DNA from: MPNP01 sp965215545
Lineage (GTDB): Bacteria > Pseudomonadota > Alphaproteobacteria > Rhodobacterales > Rhodobacteraceae
DNA: 64,000 bases
Assembly: GCA_965215545.1 (NCBI GenBank)
Contig: OZ244066.1
Location: 2,046,001-2,110,000, forward strand
Reading direction: 5' to 3'
The notes under the pieces were generated by a model. That model saw only the letters and a list, made by a program, of their open reading frames with translations. It had not been told where the DNA came from and ran no database searches. This document shows positions 35,820-44,936 of this stretch, piece by piece (position 1 is the first letter of the stretch; each line of letters starts with the position of its first letter). The position numbers and the translations under genes are program-made.

Positions 35820-36053
35820 GTACGCGGCCAGGCATCTGGTGCTGATGGATTCGATGATTTTCCCATGCCTTGGGTATCAAGCGAAGTCAGGTCTGACAGG
35901 TCACAGACAGCCCCCTATCTTGTCCTGCGAACACTCTGGGAGATCCCTGTCGCTCCGACACACTCCCAGAGTCACGCTGCTCCCCTTTTCTTGGCTGGGG
36001 CTGACATCCGCCAGATCCTGGTCCGGCTTGGGCCTACCCAGCCATCCGCTGTA

Positions 36054-36425
36054 TCATGGCAGATGTCGGAAAAGACGATTTCCCGCCTCAATCTGGTCGA
36101 ACTGGGCCAGCCTTCCATGCAGTTCAGCCTCAAGATGCTTGGCCTGATCCGCTGATGTGGCGTTGTGCGGTTTGGCCATCGCATCGAGAATCTTCTTCCG
36201 TTGTCTGTTTGATACCCTGACTCCCTCTTGCGTCACGATGACACCGGTGACATCTGCCGGTCGGTCACGCCAGGCATGTCCCTTGCAGGAAGCGTAGCGG
36301 TGACCGTGCCGATGCAGAATCTTTTTCAATTCCCAGATCAACGCACCCGGCACCGTGTCACCTGATACCGTCAGGTCATCGGCATGGACGCTGAGCCTGC
36401 AATCGGTTGCAGCGATGTCTTCCCG
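36054..36425 (-). pseudogene. Retron-type reverse transcriptase, C-terminal remnant
   Basis: The frame is open from 36425 (an in-frame TGA precedes it) to the stop at 36054. It reads ATDCRLSVHADDLTVSGDTV, corresponding to the catalytic Y-x-D-D region of retron-type reverse transcriptases, here H-A-D-D. This is followed by ELKKILHRHGHRYASCKGHA and DVTGVIVTQEGVRVSNRQRK, the usual motif after the palm, and a thumb-like end ELHGRLAQFDQIEAGNRLFR. The N-terminal fingers and palm are missing or scrambled upstream (36426-36593). Tyr to His in the active site plus the truncation imply it is inactive. Confidence 0.6.
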
Positions 36426-36593
36426 TCAATGTAGGCGACATAGCCCAAGTGCAAGGCATGCACCCGGCGGGTGAACGGTGTTCCGATGACTTCGACACCC
36501 GGTCGTTGCACCTCAGAGTGGCAGTGAGACCTGTTCTTGATCGCTGAAACGGGGATACATCCGGACACGATGGTCCGCACAGATGACCACCTC

Positions 36594-37595
36594 TCAACCG
36601 GCAGCGGTCGTCTCGTTCCCGCTCCAGCGCAGGACGAATGAGCCCCAACTGAAGCCACCGCCAATGGCCTGGGCGACAAGGAGATCGCCGGGGGCGAAGC
36701 ATCCATTGGCATTGGCTGTCGACAGGGCGAGGGGGATGGAGGCAGCCGAGGTGTTGCCGTGCTCACCCAGGGTGACGATGGCCTGTCCGGGTGCCAGGGC
36801 CAGGCGATTGGCAACGGTGTTGATGATGCGGAGATTGGCCTGATGGGGCACCATCCAGGTGATGTCATCACAGGCAAGGCCAGCCTTGGCAAGGCAGGTC
36901 TCGGTGCTGGCCACCAGTTTGGTCACCGCATGGCGGTAGACCTCCTGGCCTTTCATGCGCAATGTGCCAACCGTACCGGTCGACGAGACACCGCCATCGA
37001 CATAGAGCAGGTTCCAGTGCCGCCCATCCGAATGGATATCGGTGGCGAGAATCCCGGCGCGCTCGGGACCCGGAGCGGGTTCGGCGGCCAGAACAACTGC
37101 ACCGGCGCCATCTCCAAAGAGAATGCAGGTGGAGCGATCCTGACGGTCGAGGATACGCGAGAAGACCTCGGAGCCAATCACCAGGGCCCGGCGGGCCATG
37201 CCCGTGCGCAAGAGGGATTCAGCCGTGGCCACGGCAAAGACAAACCCGGCGCAGACAGCCTGGATATCAAAGGCACACCCCTGTTGAATCCCGAGCTCGG
37301 ATTGCACCAGCGTGGCAGTGGCCGGAAAGGTCAGATCCGGAGTGGATGTGGCCAACAGGACGAGATCGATGTCGCTGGCCTCCAGACCCGCATTGGCAAG
37401 GGCTCGCCTTGCGGCATGGATCGCCATTCGGGATGTTGTCTCGTCATCTGCTGCAAAGCGGCGCTCGCTGATCCCGGTCCGGGTCCTGATCCACTCGTCA
37501 CTCGTGTCGAGGTAACTGGCGAAATGCGCATTGGGAACCACCCGTTCGGGCAAATAATGCCCTGTCCCCTTGAGGATGATGCACATCTCCGCCAT
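36594..37595 (-). CDS. fabH: Beta-ketoacyl-ACP synthase III
   Basis: 333 residues. The catalytic triad is visible: Cys in AFDIQAVCAGFVFAVATAES, His in MVPHQANLRIINTVAN and Asn in LGEHGNTSAASIPLALS. GTGHYLPERVVPNAHFASYL and WIRTRTGISERRFA are typical N-terminal motifs. It condenses acetyl-CoA with malonyl-ACP to start fatty acid synthesis. Three bases separate it from plsX; ihfA, which normally follows, is displaced. Confidence 0.95.
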   Translation of the reverse strand: MAEMCIILKGTGHYLPERVVPNAHFASYLDTSDEWIRTRTGISERRFAADDETTSRMAIHAARRALANAGLEASDIDLVLLATSTPDLTFPATATLVQSELGIQQGCAFDIQAVCAGFVFAVATAESLLRTGMARRALVIGSEVFSRILDRQDRSTCILFGDGAGAVVLAAEPAPGPERAGILATDIHSDGRHWNLLYVDGGVSSTGTVGTLRMKGQEVYRHAVTKLVASTETCLAKAGLACDDITWMVPHQANLRIINTVANRLALAPGQAIVTLGEHGNTSAASIPLALSTANANGCFAPGDLLVAQAIGGGFSWGSFVLRWSGNETTAAG

Positions 37596-37598
37596 GGC

Positions 37599-38660
37599 TC
37601 AGTCGGCGACTGGTTGACCTGGACCAGAGGGTGTCGCACCCACTGTCATGGTGTCAGCAAGGCGATGGGCGAGTTTCAGGGCAGCTTCGATGGCCACAGC
37701 ATCGGACTTGCCGTGCGACTTGACCACCACACCGCTCAGACCGAGGAACACGCCTCCATTGGCCCGCCGCGGATCAAGGCGTCTGTAGAGCCGACGGAGC
37801 GACGTGTAGGCAAACAGCGTGGTGATTCGTGACAGGGGGGTATGGCGGAAAGCATCGATGACAAACATGCGGATCAGCGCCGCGGTGCCCTCCACGCTCT
37901 TGAGGGCGATGTTGCCGGTAAATCCATCCGTCACAATGACATCGACCGTGTTGGATGGGATGTCGCTCCCCTCGACAAAGCCCACATACTCAAAGTTCTG
38001 CTGTCGGGCCTGTTCGCCGATCAGGTCATCGGCATCCCGCAGGTCCTGTTTGCCCTTGTGGCGCTCGGTGCCGACATTCAGGAGGCCAACCCGGGGCCTG
38101 CCGAGCTGCATGCCATTGCGGGCATAGTCGGCGCCCAAACGGGCGTAACTGAGCAAATCCGCTGGATTGGCCCGGATGTCCGCCCCGACGTCAAGCAGGA
38201 CATTGTAGCCACTGGGATTGGTCGATGGCCACAGGCAGGCAATTGCTGGCCGATGCACATCCGGGGCCCGGCGGAGACGGAGCATCGAGATGGCCATCAG
38301 AGCCCCGGTGTTCCCGCAGGACACGACCGCGCCGGCCTCGCCGTCCCGGACGGCATCAATGGCTGACCACATGGATGTCGCCTGGCCATTGCGGACCACG
38401 TGACTTGGCCGGCTGGTCATGCTGACCACCTCGGCCGTGGGAATGATATCCGAGCGGTCCTGCAGGTGGCGCTGGCGCCGGATCAGGCGCTCAAGTGTGT
38501 CCCGGTCCCCATGGACAATGAAACGCACCCCGGGGAACCGTCTTGCAAAGCGCGCCATGCCACGCACGACCACACGTGGCCCGAGATCGCCGCTCATGGC
38601 ATCGACCGAGATGATCGATCGTGAACTGCCGGTAAACTGTGGAGAGGGTGCCCTGGACAC
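37599..38660 (-). CDS. plsX: Phosphate acyltransferase PlsX
   Basis: 353 residues from GTG 38660. Motifs: IISVDAMSGDLGPRVVVRGM, GAVVSCGNTGALMAISMLRL, DVGADIRANPADLLSYARLG, VGLLNVGTERHKGKQDLRDA and VIVTDGFTGNIALKSVEGTA, all PlsX signatures. It makes acyl-phosphate from acyl-ACP for phospholipid synthesis at the membrane surface. The true start may be nearer the SIISVDAMSGD segment. Part of rpmF-plsX-fabH. Confidence 0.94.
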   Translation of the reverse strand: MSRAPSPQFTGSSRSIISVDAMSGDLGPRVVVRGMARFARRFPGVRFIVHGDRDTLERLIRRQRHLQDRSDIIPTAEVVSMTSRPSHVVRNGQATSMWSAIDAVRDGEAGAVVSCGNTGALMAISMLRLRRAPDVHRPAIACLWPSTNPSGYNVLLDVGADIRANPADLLSYARLGADYARNGMQLGRPRVGLLNVGTERHKGKQDLRDADDLIGEQARQQNFEYVGFVEGSDIPSNTVDVIVTDGFTGNIALKSVEGTAALIRMFVIDAFRHTPLSRITTLFAYTSLRRLYRRLDPRRANGGVFLGLSGVVVKSHGKSDAVAIEAALKLAHRLADTMTVGATPSGPGQPVAD

Positions 38661-38669
38661 TGTGCAAGG

Positions 38670-38873
38670 TCAATCCTCGTCCTCATCCACTTCGAGAACC
38701 TGGACGCGCATGACCTGCCGCCCCTTGTACATGCCGCATTCCGGACAGATGTGATAGGGCAGTTTCAGGGCCCCGCATTCCGGACACTCCATGACATGGA
38801 CCGCGCGCAGGGCATCATGCGATCTGCGCTTGTTCCGTCGCGACGGCGACACCTTGTTCTGCTGTACGGCCAT
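38670..38873 (-). CDS. rpmF: Large ribosomal subunit protein bL32
   Basis: 67 residues from ATG 38873. MAVQQNKVSPSRRNKRRSHD is the canonical N-terminus; the zinc ribbon is CPECGALKLPYHICPECG, with four Cys. The acidic tail EVDEDED is usual in alphaproteobacteria. Nine bases upstream of plsX in the conserved yceD-rpmF-plsX-fabH cluster. Confidence 0.95.
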   Translation of the reverse strand: MAVQQNKVSPSRRNKRRSHDALRAVHVMECPECGALKLPYHICPECGMYKGRQVMRVQVLEVDEDED

Positions 38874-38973
38874 CATACTTTCCTGATGTGTGCAGGAACC
38901 CGCCATTGGCCCGGGTTCCAATCATTCCAAAAGCCGACAACGCGCACCGCTCCCCGCCCATGCGGGACTGCGG

Positions 38974-39567
38974 TCAAGTGTTGCCCGGCCCGAGGCCATC
39001 CTCCTTAAGCAATCGATAAAAATCTGCAAGACCGGCCAGTGGCCTTGTCCCCGGCACTCCGTGCCCATCCCTGCCATCGGCAGGACTCTCACAGGCCGAT
39101 GGCGCGCGCGGATAGAGCGGCATCTCGAGGATCAGGGCTTCCCGTGCCAGCTCGGCCAGATCAATCACGGCACCGAGCGGTTCAAGACTGTCATCATCGG
39201 GAATCCGGTTATCGGCCTGGCAGGCCATCCGGCTTGCATCGGCGACATAGGTCCTCTGGACAGACGAATTGATCCGGGTTGTCAGGTGGGTGAGTGTTGA
39301 TATGCACTGCTGGACAACCCGGGCCCGCAACCGGGCTTCAAGACGCCAGTCACCATTCCTCCTTCGCACGATATGGCCTTGCAGCGACAAGCCATGGACC
39401 CTGAGTGCGCCCACCTCACCCGCAAGGTGTCGGCCGTCGTCTCCCGAGGCCCGATAGCCAAACGTATTGGTCCGATCCATAGCCAGTTCGGCAACCACAA
39501 TCCGCGCCGCTGCCATGGAGTTTCCATTTGCCGCCATGATGTCCTGCTCGCCTTCGCCTCGCGCCAT
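38974..39567 (-). CDS. yceD: YceD/DUF177 family protein
   Basis: About 197 residues; the start is uncertain, with alternatives at the in-frame Met residues near position 11 or 18. Segments VGALRVHGLSLQGHIVRRRN, RLRARVVQQCISTLTHL and DSLEPLGAVIDLAELAREAL fit the DUF177 family. Its members sit upstream of rpmF and are implicated in 23S rRNA or 50S biogenesis. The N- and C-terminal extensions are Ser/Gly rich. Divergent from bamE. Confidence 0.8.
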   Translation of the reverse strand: MARGEGEQDIMAANGNSMAAARIVVAELAMDRTNTFGYRASGDDGRHLAGEVGALRVHGLSLQGHIVRRRNGDWRLEARLRARVVQQCISTLTHLTTRINSSVQRTYVADASRMACQADNRIPDDDSLEPLGAVIDLAELAREALILEMPLYPRAPSACESPADGRDGHGVPGTRPLAGLADFYRLLKEDGLGPGNT

Positions 39568-39717
39568 GCCATCTCCTCCCCATGCAGGTTACAGTGCCCA
39601 TACAACCATCGCAACATGCATGGGACGGCTTTGACCCGATCTTGTGCCCGCTCGCGACATTGCACTTGCCCACCGGTTGAGGTATTCGTCCTCCCATCTT
39701 TCTCGCGATCACGGTGA

Positions 39718-40206
39718 ATGGAATTGACCCTGCACAGGACTCCAGGACTGGCCTGCCTGCTGGCGCTCCTTGCCCTTGCCGGCTGCAGCGATATCAGCAC
39801 GAATCACGGCCATGCACCGACCGAGACCGAATTGGCGGCCATCGAGGTCGGCACAACCACTGCTGATGAAGTCCTGCAGGCCGTCGGCAGCCCGGTGGTT
39901 GTCGATGCGCTCTATGAGGAAACCTGGATCTACGTCGACAGCACGTTTTCCACCCGCGGTATCCGGGCCGCCGAACTCGCCGACCAGCGCATCATTGCCA
40001 TGACCTTCACCGAAGATGGCCGGGTGGCAAGGATTGACCAGTTCACCATGGCCGAAGCCCGCAACGTGGCTCTCAATCCCGACAGCACCGAGATCTACGA
40101 AGGCCGACTCAGCATCTTCGACCAGCTCTCGCGTGCCTTCGGCCGGGTCGATCCGCAAACCATCATCCGTCAGGACAGTTTCAGCCGGCGACCCTCACGG
40201 CAATAG
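39718..40206 (+). CDS. bamE: Outer-membrane assembly factor BamE (SmpA/OmlA family) lipoprotein
   Basis: 162 residues. Signal peptide with lipobox LLALAGC gives an acylated Cys23. The mature part has the SmpA/OmlA fold: ELAAIEVGTTTADEVLQAVG, ALYEETWIYVDSTFSTRG and IIAMTFTEDGRVARID. It is a component of the BAM complex that inserts outer-membrane beta-barrels. Divergent from yceD, as in many alphaproteobacteria. Confidence 0.88.
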   Translation: MELTLHRTPGLACLLALLALAGCSDISTNHGHAPTETELAAIEVGTTTADEVLQAVGSPVVVDALYEETWIYVDSTFSTRGIRAAELADQRIIAMTFTEDGRVARIDQFTMAEARNVALNPDSTEIYEGRLSIFDQLSRAFGRVDPQTIIRQDSFSRRPSRQ

Positions 40207-40234
40207 CCAGTCCGCACCACGGGTCCGGGACTGG
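40207..40234 (+). terminator. Hairpin after bamE, possible terminator
   Basis: CCAGTCC and GGACTGG are perfect 7-bp inverted arms separated by 14 bases directly after the bamE stop codon. No T tract follows, so intrinsic termination is uncertain. Confidence 0.3.
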
Positions 40235-40399
40235 CAGGCTGACCGACCTGTTCAGGACTCCCGGGGCCAGATCGGGTCAGTGGGCAAGCCCGGCATGGCC
40301 GACATGACACGAGTCGCATCATTTGACGGAGAGGACATCGGTGCAGAGACCTTTGCTGTTCCCGACCGAGTCCCCGGGTGGTTGCAGTGGCTTTGGTGT

Positions 40400-40789
40400 T
40401 CAGTCTGGTCTGAAATGCAGGGCAACGCCGTTGATGCAGTAGCGTTGGCCGGTGGGAGGTGGGCCGTCCGGGAAAACATGGCCGAGATGGGCATCGCAGT
40501 TGGCGCAGAGGACCTCGGTCCGCCTGGAAAACAGTGAGAAGTCATCGCGTTCGGTGATGGCAGTACTGGCCTGGGGTTGAAAGAACGACGGCCAGCCGGT
40601 TCCCGAATCGAACTTGGCGGCCTTGTCGAACAGAGGTGCATCGCAGCAGATGCAGTGGAACCGTCCGGGCCCCTCGGGAAAGGTCTCGTGGGTGAAGGCG
40701 CGTTCCGTTCCACCCTTGCGGGTAACCTTGTAGGCGAGGGGCGAGAGTTCCCTGGCCCATTCGGCATCGGTCTTGATCGGTGTCTTCAT
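40400..40789 (-). CDS. msrB: Peptide-methionine (R)-S-oxide reductase MsrB
   Basis: 129 residues. Zinc ligands lie in FHCICCDAPLF and VLCANCDAHLGHVFPDGP; SGTGWPSFFQP and QRYCINGVALHF (catalytic Cys) are diagnostic. It repairs methionine-R-sulfoxide in proteins. The usual Q-R-Y-C-x-N-S of the family is Q-R-Y-C-I-N-G here, a mild deviation. Upstream of moaA's end on the same strand, with 18 bases between. Confidence 0.95.
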   Translation of the reverse strand: MKTPIKTDAEWARELSPLAYKVTRKGGTERAFTHETFPEGPGRFHCICCDAPLFDKAAKFDSGTGWPSFFQPQASTAITERDDFSLFSRRTEVLCANCDAHLGHVFPDGPPPTGQRYCINGVALHFRPD

Positions 40790-40807
40790 TCCGGAGTCCT
40801 CCTGTGT

Positions 40808-41845
40808 TCAACCGCCTGTGTGACTCATGTGGCGCTCCATGCGCCCTGTGACCCGGCGGCGGGAATAATCGAAATCATGCCCTTTCGGTTTGCGGGCGAT
40901 GGCGGCCTGGATGGCCGCGAGCAGTGCGGCGTCATTGCCCTCGCGCAAGGGTGTCCTGAGATCGGCGTTCCCGTCCTGGCCGAGGCACATGTACAGGGTG
41001 CCGGTACAGGTCAGCCGCACCCGGTTGCAGGATTCGCAGAAATTATGGGACAGCGGGGTGATGAAGCCCACTCGCTGCCCTGTCTCGGCCAGTTGGACAT
41101 ACCGCGCCGGTCCCCCGGTCCGCTCGGCGAGATCATGCAGCGTGTAGGACTCTTCGAGGCGGGCCCGGACATCCTGCAGTGACCAGTACTGGCCAATGCG
41201 GGTCATGTCGTCAAAATCCCCCATGGGCATGACCTCAATGAAGGTGATGTCCATATCCCTGTCCTGACACCACCGGATCATCGCGTGCAACTCATCCTCG
41301 TTGAAACCCTTGAGGGCCACCGTGTTGATCTTGATCCGCAGTCCGGCATCCTGGGCTGCGTCAATCCCCCTGAGCACCTGGGGCAGGGACCCCCGGCGGG
41401 TGATCCGGCGAAATTTCTCATTGTCAAGCGTGTCCAGCGAGACATTGATACGCCGGACTCCTGCCGCGACCAGGTCTGGTGCGAACCGCGCCAGCTGTGA
41501 TCCGTTGGTCGTCACGGTCAGTTCGTCGAGCTGTTCCGTGTCGAGATGCCTGGACAGGCGAGCAAACAGTTCCATGATGTTGCGGCGCACGAGGGGTTCG
41601 CCACCGGTAATCCGCAGTTTCCTGACCCCACAGCGGATGAACATCGAGCAGACCCGATCAAGTTCTTCCAGGGTCAGGAGTTCCTTCCGGGGCAGGAACT
41701 GCATGGCCTCGGACATGCAGTAGGCGCAGCGGAAATCACACCGATCCGTCACAGATACCCGCAGATAGGTGATCCGTCGAGCAAACGGATCAACCAGGGC
41801 CGGAGGGGCGTCCACCACGGACGGTGCGCACTGCATGCTTCCCAT
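40808..41845 (-). CDS. moaA: GTP 3',8-cyclase MoaA
   Basis: 345 residues. Radical-SAM cluster ligands are in SVTDRCDFRCAYCMSEA (C-x3-C-x2-C), SAM-binding GGEP in RITGGEPLVRR, and the C-terminal cluster in HNFCESCNRVRLTCTG. It ends in Gly-Gly, as needed for activity in the family. It catalyses the first step of molybdenum cofactor synthesis. No other moa genes are nearby. The first 15 residues upstream of the core are variable, so the start may be later. Confidence 0.95.
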   Translation of the reverse strand: MGSMQCAPSVVDAPPALVDPFARRITYLRVSVTDRCDFRCAYCMSEAMQFLPRKELLTLEELDRVCSMFIRCGVRKLRITGGEPLVRRNIMELFARLSRHLDTEQLDELTVTTNGSQLARFAPDLVAAGVRRINVSLDTLDNEKFRRITRRGSLPQVLRGIDAAQDAGLRIKINTVALKGFNEDELHAMIRWCQDRDMDITFIEVMPMGDFDDMTRIGQYWSLQDVRARLEESYTLHDLAERTGGPARYVQLAETGQRVGFITPLSHNFCESCNRVRLTCTGTLYMCLGQDGNADLRTPLREGNDAALLAAIQAAIARKPKGHDFDYSRRRVTGRMERHMSHTGG

Positions 41846-42090
41846 CGGTGCTGCCTTCTCCTGATCGTCACGGCGGGACGGCCATTCTCTTCATATGGTG
41901 AAAGTGGGGTCAAATTCCAGTTGAATCCTCCGGCCCGGCTGCCGGGTCGGCAATTTGGATTATCCATGCGGGCATTGTAAGGGGATGCGGAGGGAAGCGG
42001 TGGTGGTTGCCGGGGGCAATGGTCCAGACTGACCCTTGGGGCGGTGTGGCGGTTGCCAAACCATGATGAACCGCAGATGGAGGTGGATTG

Positions 42091-42741
42091 ATGCTGAGTT
42101 TTGCCGAAGAGATCATGTTGCTGCTGCTTGAGGACGAAGACGGCCGCATGATCCATGTTCCGGAATTGTCCATGCGCTGTGTGCTGGCTGGTGCAGTGCT
42201 GATGGAGCTGGCTCTGGCCGGCAAGATCGATACGGATCTTGAGAAGCTCATGGTCCTTGACACCGAAAAAACCGACGATGAGATGCTGGATCTGGCTCTC
42301 GAGCGGATTGTGGCCGCCGATCGGGTGGAGGCGGCCCGTTTCTGGGTCGAGCACCTGGCTCGCGATGCGGATGCCTTTCGGAGCATGGCGCTTGATCGGC
42401 TGGTCGAGAAGGGCATCCTGAACCGTGTCGATGACCGACTCCTCTGGGTATTCAAGACCCGGCGCTATCCGATGGTCGACGGCCAGGCCGAAAGGGAAGT
42501 CAAGCTGCGGATCATGGACATCCTGTTCCGCGACATCATTCCGGAACCCCGCGACATCGTCATCATCTGCCTTGTCGATGCCTGCAACATCTTCAAGCAC
42601 ATCCTGACGGAACGCGACCACAAACTGGCGACCGAGCGAATCCGCCAGTGCCGGCAGATGGACCTGATCGGTCAGGCTGTCAACAAGTCGGTCCGGGACA
42701 TCGAGGCCTCCCTGGCCCTGGCCCTGCACCCACCCTTCTGA
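42091..42741 (+). CDS. GPP34 (GOLPH3-like) phosphoprotein
   Basis: 216 residues from ATG 42091. The N-terminal LSFAEEIMLLLLEDEDGRM followed by VLAGAVLMELALAGKIDTD and KLMVLDTEKTDDEMLDLALE is the GPP34/Golgi phosphoprotein 3 signature. The later part (LVEKGILNRVDDRLLWVFKT, RRYPMVDG, FRDIIPEPRDIVIICLVDAC) also fits this all-helical fold. Eukaryotic GOLPH3/Vps74 binds PI4P; bacterial members are best known from Actinobacteria and have no defined role. Monocistronic, flanked by moaA and glmS. The phosphoinositide-binding beta-hairpin cannot be recognised with certainty. Confidence 0.75.
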   Translation: MLSFAEEIMLLLLEDEDGRMIHVPELSMRCVLAGAVLMELALAGKIDTDLEKLMVLDTEKTDDEMLDLALERIVAADRVEAARFWVEHLARDADAFRSMALDRLVEKGILNRVDDRLLWVFKTRRYPMVDGQAEREVKLRIMDILFRDIIPEPRDIVIICLVDACNIFKHILTERDHKLATERIRQCRQMDLIGQAVNKSVRDIEASLALALHPPF

Positions 42742-43060
42742 ATTGACTCTTCTGAACGGGGCCGTCTGAAGGAGGAATCAGCGACCAGGCGGTCTGTGAT
42801 CCCACTGTCTGGACACCAAGACATGCCCCTGATATCTGCAGCCGGTCCTGCCGGCCGCTGCTGCCGTCCCGGCTGGTCTGATCGCGCCCACTTTCCCCGA
42901 TTGCGTCCATGCCCGATCTGCCCCGGATCATCCCATGGGGTGGCCGGTACGGCCCGGCCCCGCATCGCCCGGCGGTCCACACGCAGCCGGCATGCATTCT
43001 GCCATCATGGGTGATTGGTGGGACCTCCCGCTCATGCGGGGGTGGTCGCGGGCGGCCAGG
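42742..43060. other. Intergenic region with a possible glmS terminator
   Basis: No gene is supported. On the minus strand a CCCGC-TCAT-GCGGG hairpin (43027-43040) follows the glmS stop by about 20 bases but lacks a T tract. Confidence 0.35.
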
Positions 43061-44878
43061 TCATTCGACCGTGACTGACTTGGCGAGGTTGCGGGGCATG
43101 TCGACATCCGTGCCCTTGAGAATGGCGGTCTGGTAGGCCAACAGCTGCAGGGGCAACGCATAGAGCAGGGGGGTCAGCAGAGGGTCGACTTCAGGCAGCA
43201 CGATCGTGTGCAGAACAGCATCCTCAAGCAGCGCCTGGCCCTGCCGGTCCGTGATGAGGACCACGGGCCCGTCCCGGGCCAGGATTTCCTCCGTGTTGGA
43301 GACGACCTTGCGCAGCAGGGAGTCGCCGGGTGCCAGGACGACGGTCGGTATGGACGATTCGATCAGGGCAATCGAGCCATGCTTCAACTCGCCGGCAGCC
43401 AGGCCTTCGGCATGGATATAGCTGATCTCCTTGAGTTTGAGGGCACCCTCGAGGGCGGTCGGATACATGGTGTTGCGCCCGATGAAGAGTGCATTGCTGC
43501 AGGTTGCCATGGTGCGCGCGGCCCGGGCAATCGGGGCACTGTTGTTCAGGACGGTATTGAAGAGACCCGGCAGGCGGGCCAGCTGGTGGCGATGGTCGCG
43601 GGCCGCCTTGCGGGTCAGGGCCCCGGTCTTGTCGGCTGCAGCAACGGCCAGTCCAAACAGCGTGGCCAGTTGACAGGTGTAGGCCTTGGTTGATGCCACG
43701 CCGATTTCAAGCCCGGCCTGGATGGGGAGGGTGGTCTGGCATGAACGGGCCATGGTGCTGGTTGTGTTGTTGAGGAGAGCCAGCGTGTTGCCGCCATGGT
43801 CCCGGACATGCGAGAGAGCCGCAAGCGTGTCAGCCGTTTCCCCGGATTGACTGATGAAGATGGTCAGGGAGTCGGGATCCACCAGGGGTTCCCGGTAGCG
43901 GTATTCGGACGCGATCTCGGCCTGGACCGGGACACGCAGCAGCGTCTCCAGCCAATAGGCCCCGACCATGCCCGCAAAGTAAGCCGTCCCGCAGCCGACC
44001 AGCCGGATCTGGCGGGATCGGGCCACTCCATTGATGGCCGCGGCCATGGACCCGGACGGGTCGCCATCAAGTGTGGTGATCACATCGCCGAGCCGGGCGG
44101 GCTGTTCGGAGATTTCCTTGAGCATGTAGTGTTTGAAGCCTTGCCGCTGGAAACCGGTGCTGTCGATGGTGACATGGACCCGGGCCCGCTCGACCGGGGT
44201 CCCCGACGCATCGTGGATGGTGAGGGAAGAAGATGTCACGCAGGCCCGGTCGCCGTCCTCGAGATAGGTGATGTCCCGGGTCAGACCGGCCAGACCCACC
44301 GCATCCGATGCAACATACATGGTCTGGTTGCCATGGCCGACAGCCAGCGGTGAACCGGAGCGGGCCGCCCAGATGGCCCCGGCAACGCCGGAAAAGAGGA
44401 CGCAGATGGCATATTGACCCTCGAGTCGATCAACGGCCCGCGAGAAGGCGACAAAGGGATCAAGACCCTGATCGATTCCCAGCTGGCAGAGGATGGGGAT
44501 CACCTCGGTGTCGGTCTCGGAGGTGAATGTGTAGCCGGCTGCCGTGAGTTCGTCACGCAACTCGTGCCAGTTCTCGATGATGCCATTGTGGACAGCCGCG
44601 ATGGCTGCGCTGGTCTGGGGGTGGGCGTTTTCGACCGTTGCAGAACCGTGGGTGGCCCAGCGGGTATGGCCGATGCCGGTCATGCCCCTGATGGGTTCGC
44701 GGACAAGGAGGTTGGAGAGTTTGTCCAGTTTGCCCACCGCCCGGCGGCGATGCAGGGCTCCATCCCGCAGGGTGGCAATGCCGGCGCTGTCATAGCCCCG
44801 GTATTCGAGGCGTCGCAGGGCTTCAAGGAGAATCGGTGCCGCTTCATTCGGACCCAGATAACCGACAATACCACACAT
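43061..44878 (-). CDS. glmS: Glutamine--fructose-6-phosphate aminotransferase (isomerizing)
   Basis: 605 residues from ATG 44878, so that the catalytic Cys follows Met (MCGIVGYLG). The glutaminase domain has GIGHTRWATHGSATVENAHP and HNGIIENWHELRDEL. Two SIS domains follow (IFISQSGETADTLAALSH, with SQTTLPIQAGLEIGVASTKA-like regions, and ALEGALKLKEISYIHAEGLA). The C-terminus LAKSVTVE is standard. It makes glucosamine-6-phosphate for cell-wall synthesis. No glmS ribozyme-like sequence is evident upstream, as expected outside Firmicutes. The next gene upstream is glmU. Confidence 0.96.
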   Translation of the reverse strand: MCGIVGYLGPNEAAPILLEALRRLEYRGYDSAGIATLRDGALHRRRAVGKLDKLSNLLVREPIRGMTGIGHTRWATHGSATVENAHPQTSAAIAAVHNGIIENWHELRDELTAAGYTFTSETDTEVIPILCQLGIDQGLDPFVAFSRAVDRLEGQYAICVLFSGVAGAIWAARSGSPLAVGHGNQTMYVASDAVGLAGLTRDITYLEDGDRACVTSSSLTIHDASGTPVERARVHVTIDSTGFQRQGFKHYMLKEISEQPARLGDVITTLDGDPSGSMAAAINGVARSRQIRLVGCGTAYFAGMVGAYWLETLLRVPVQAEIASEYRYREPLVDPDSLTIFISQSGETADTLAALSHVRDHGGNTLALLNNTTSTMARSCQTTLPIQAGLEIGVASTKAYTCQLATLFGLAVAAADKTGALTRKAARDHRHQLARLPGLFNTVLNNSAPIARAARTMATCSNALFIGRNTMYPTALEGALKLKEISYIHAEGLAAGELKHGSIALIESSIPTVVLAPGDSLLRKVVSNTEEILARDGPVVLITDRQGQALLEDAVLHTIVLPEVDPLLTPLLYALPLQLLAYQTAILKGTDVDMPRNLAKSVTVE

Positions 44879-44936
44879 CCGGATGACTCCTGCTTGCTTG
44901 ACCTTCCTGACAGCCGTATGCCCGTTCCCGTGTGTG

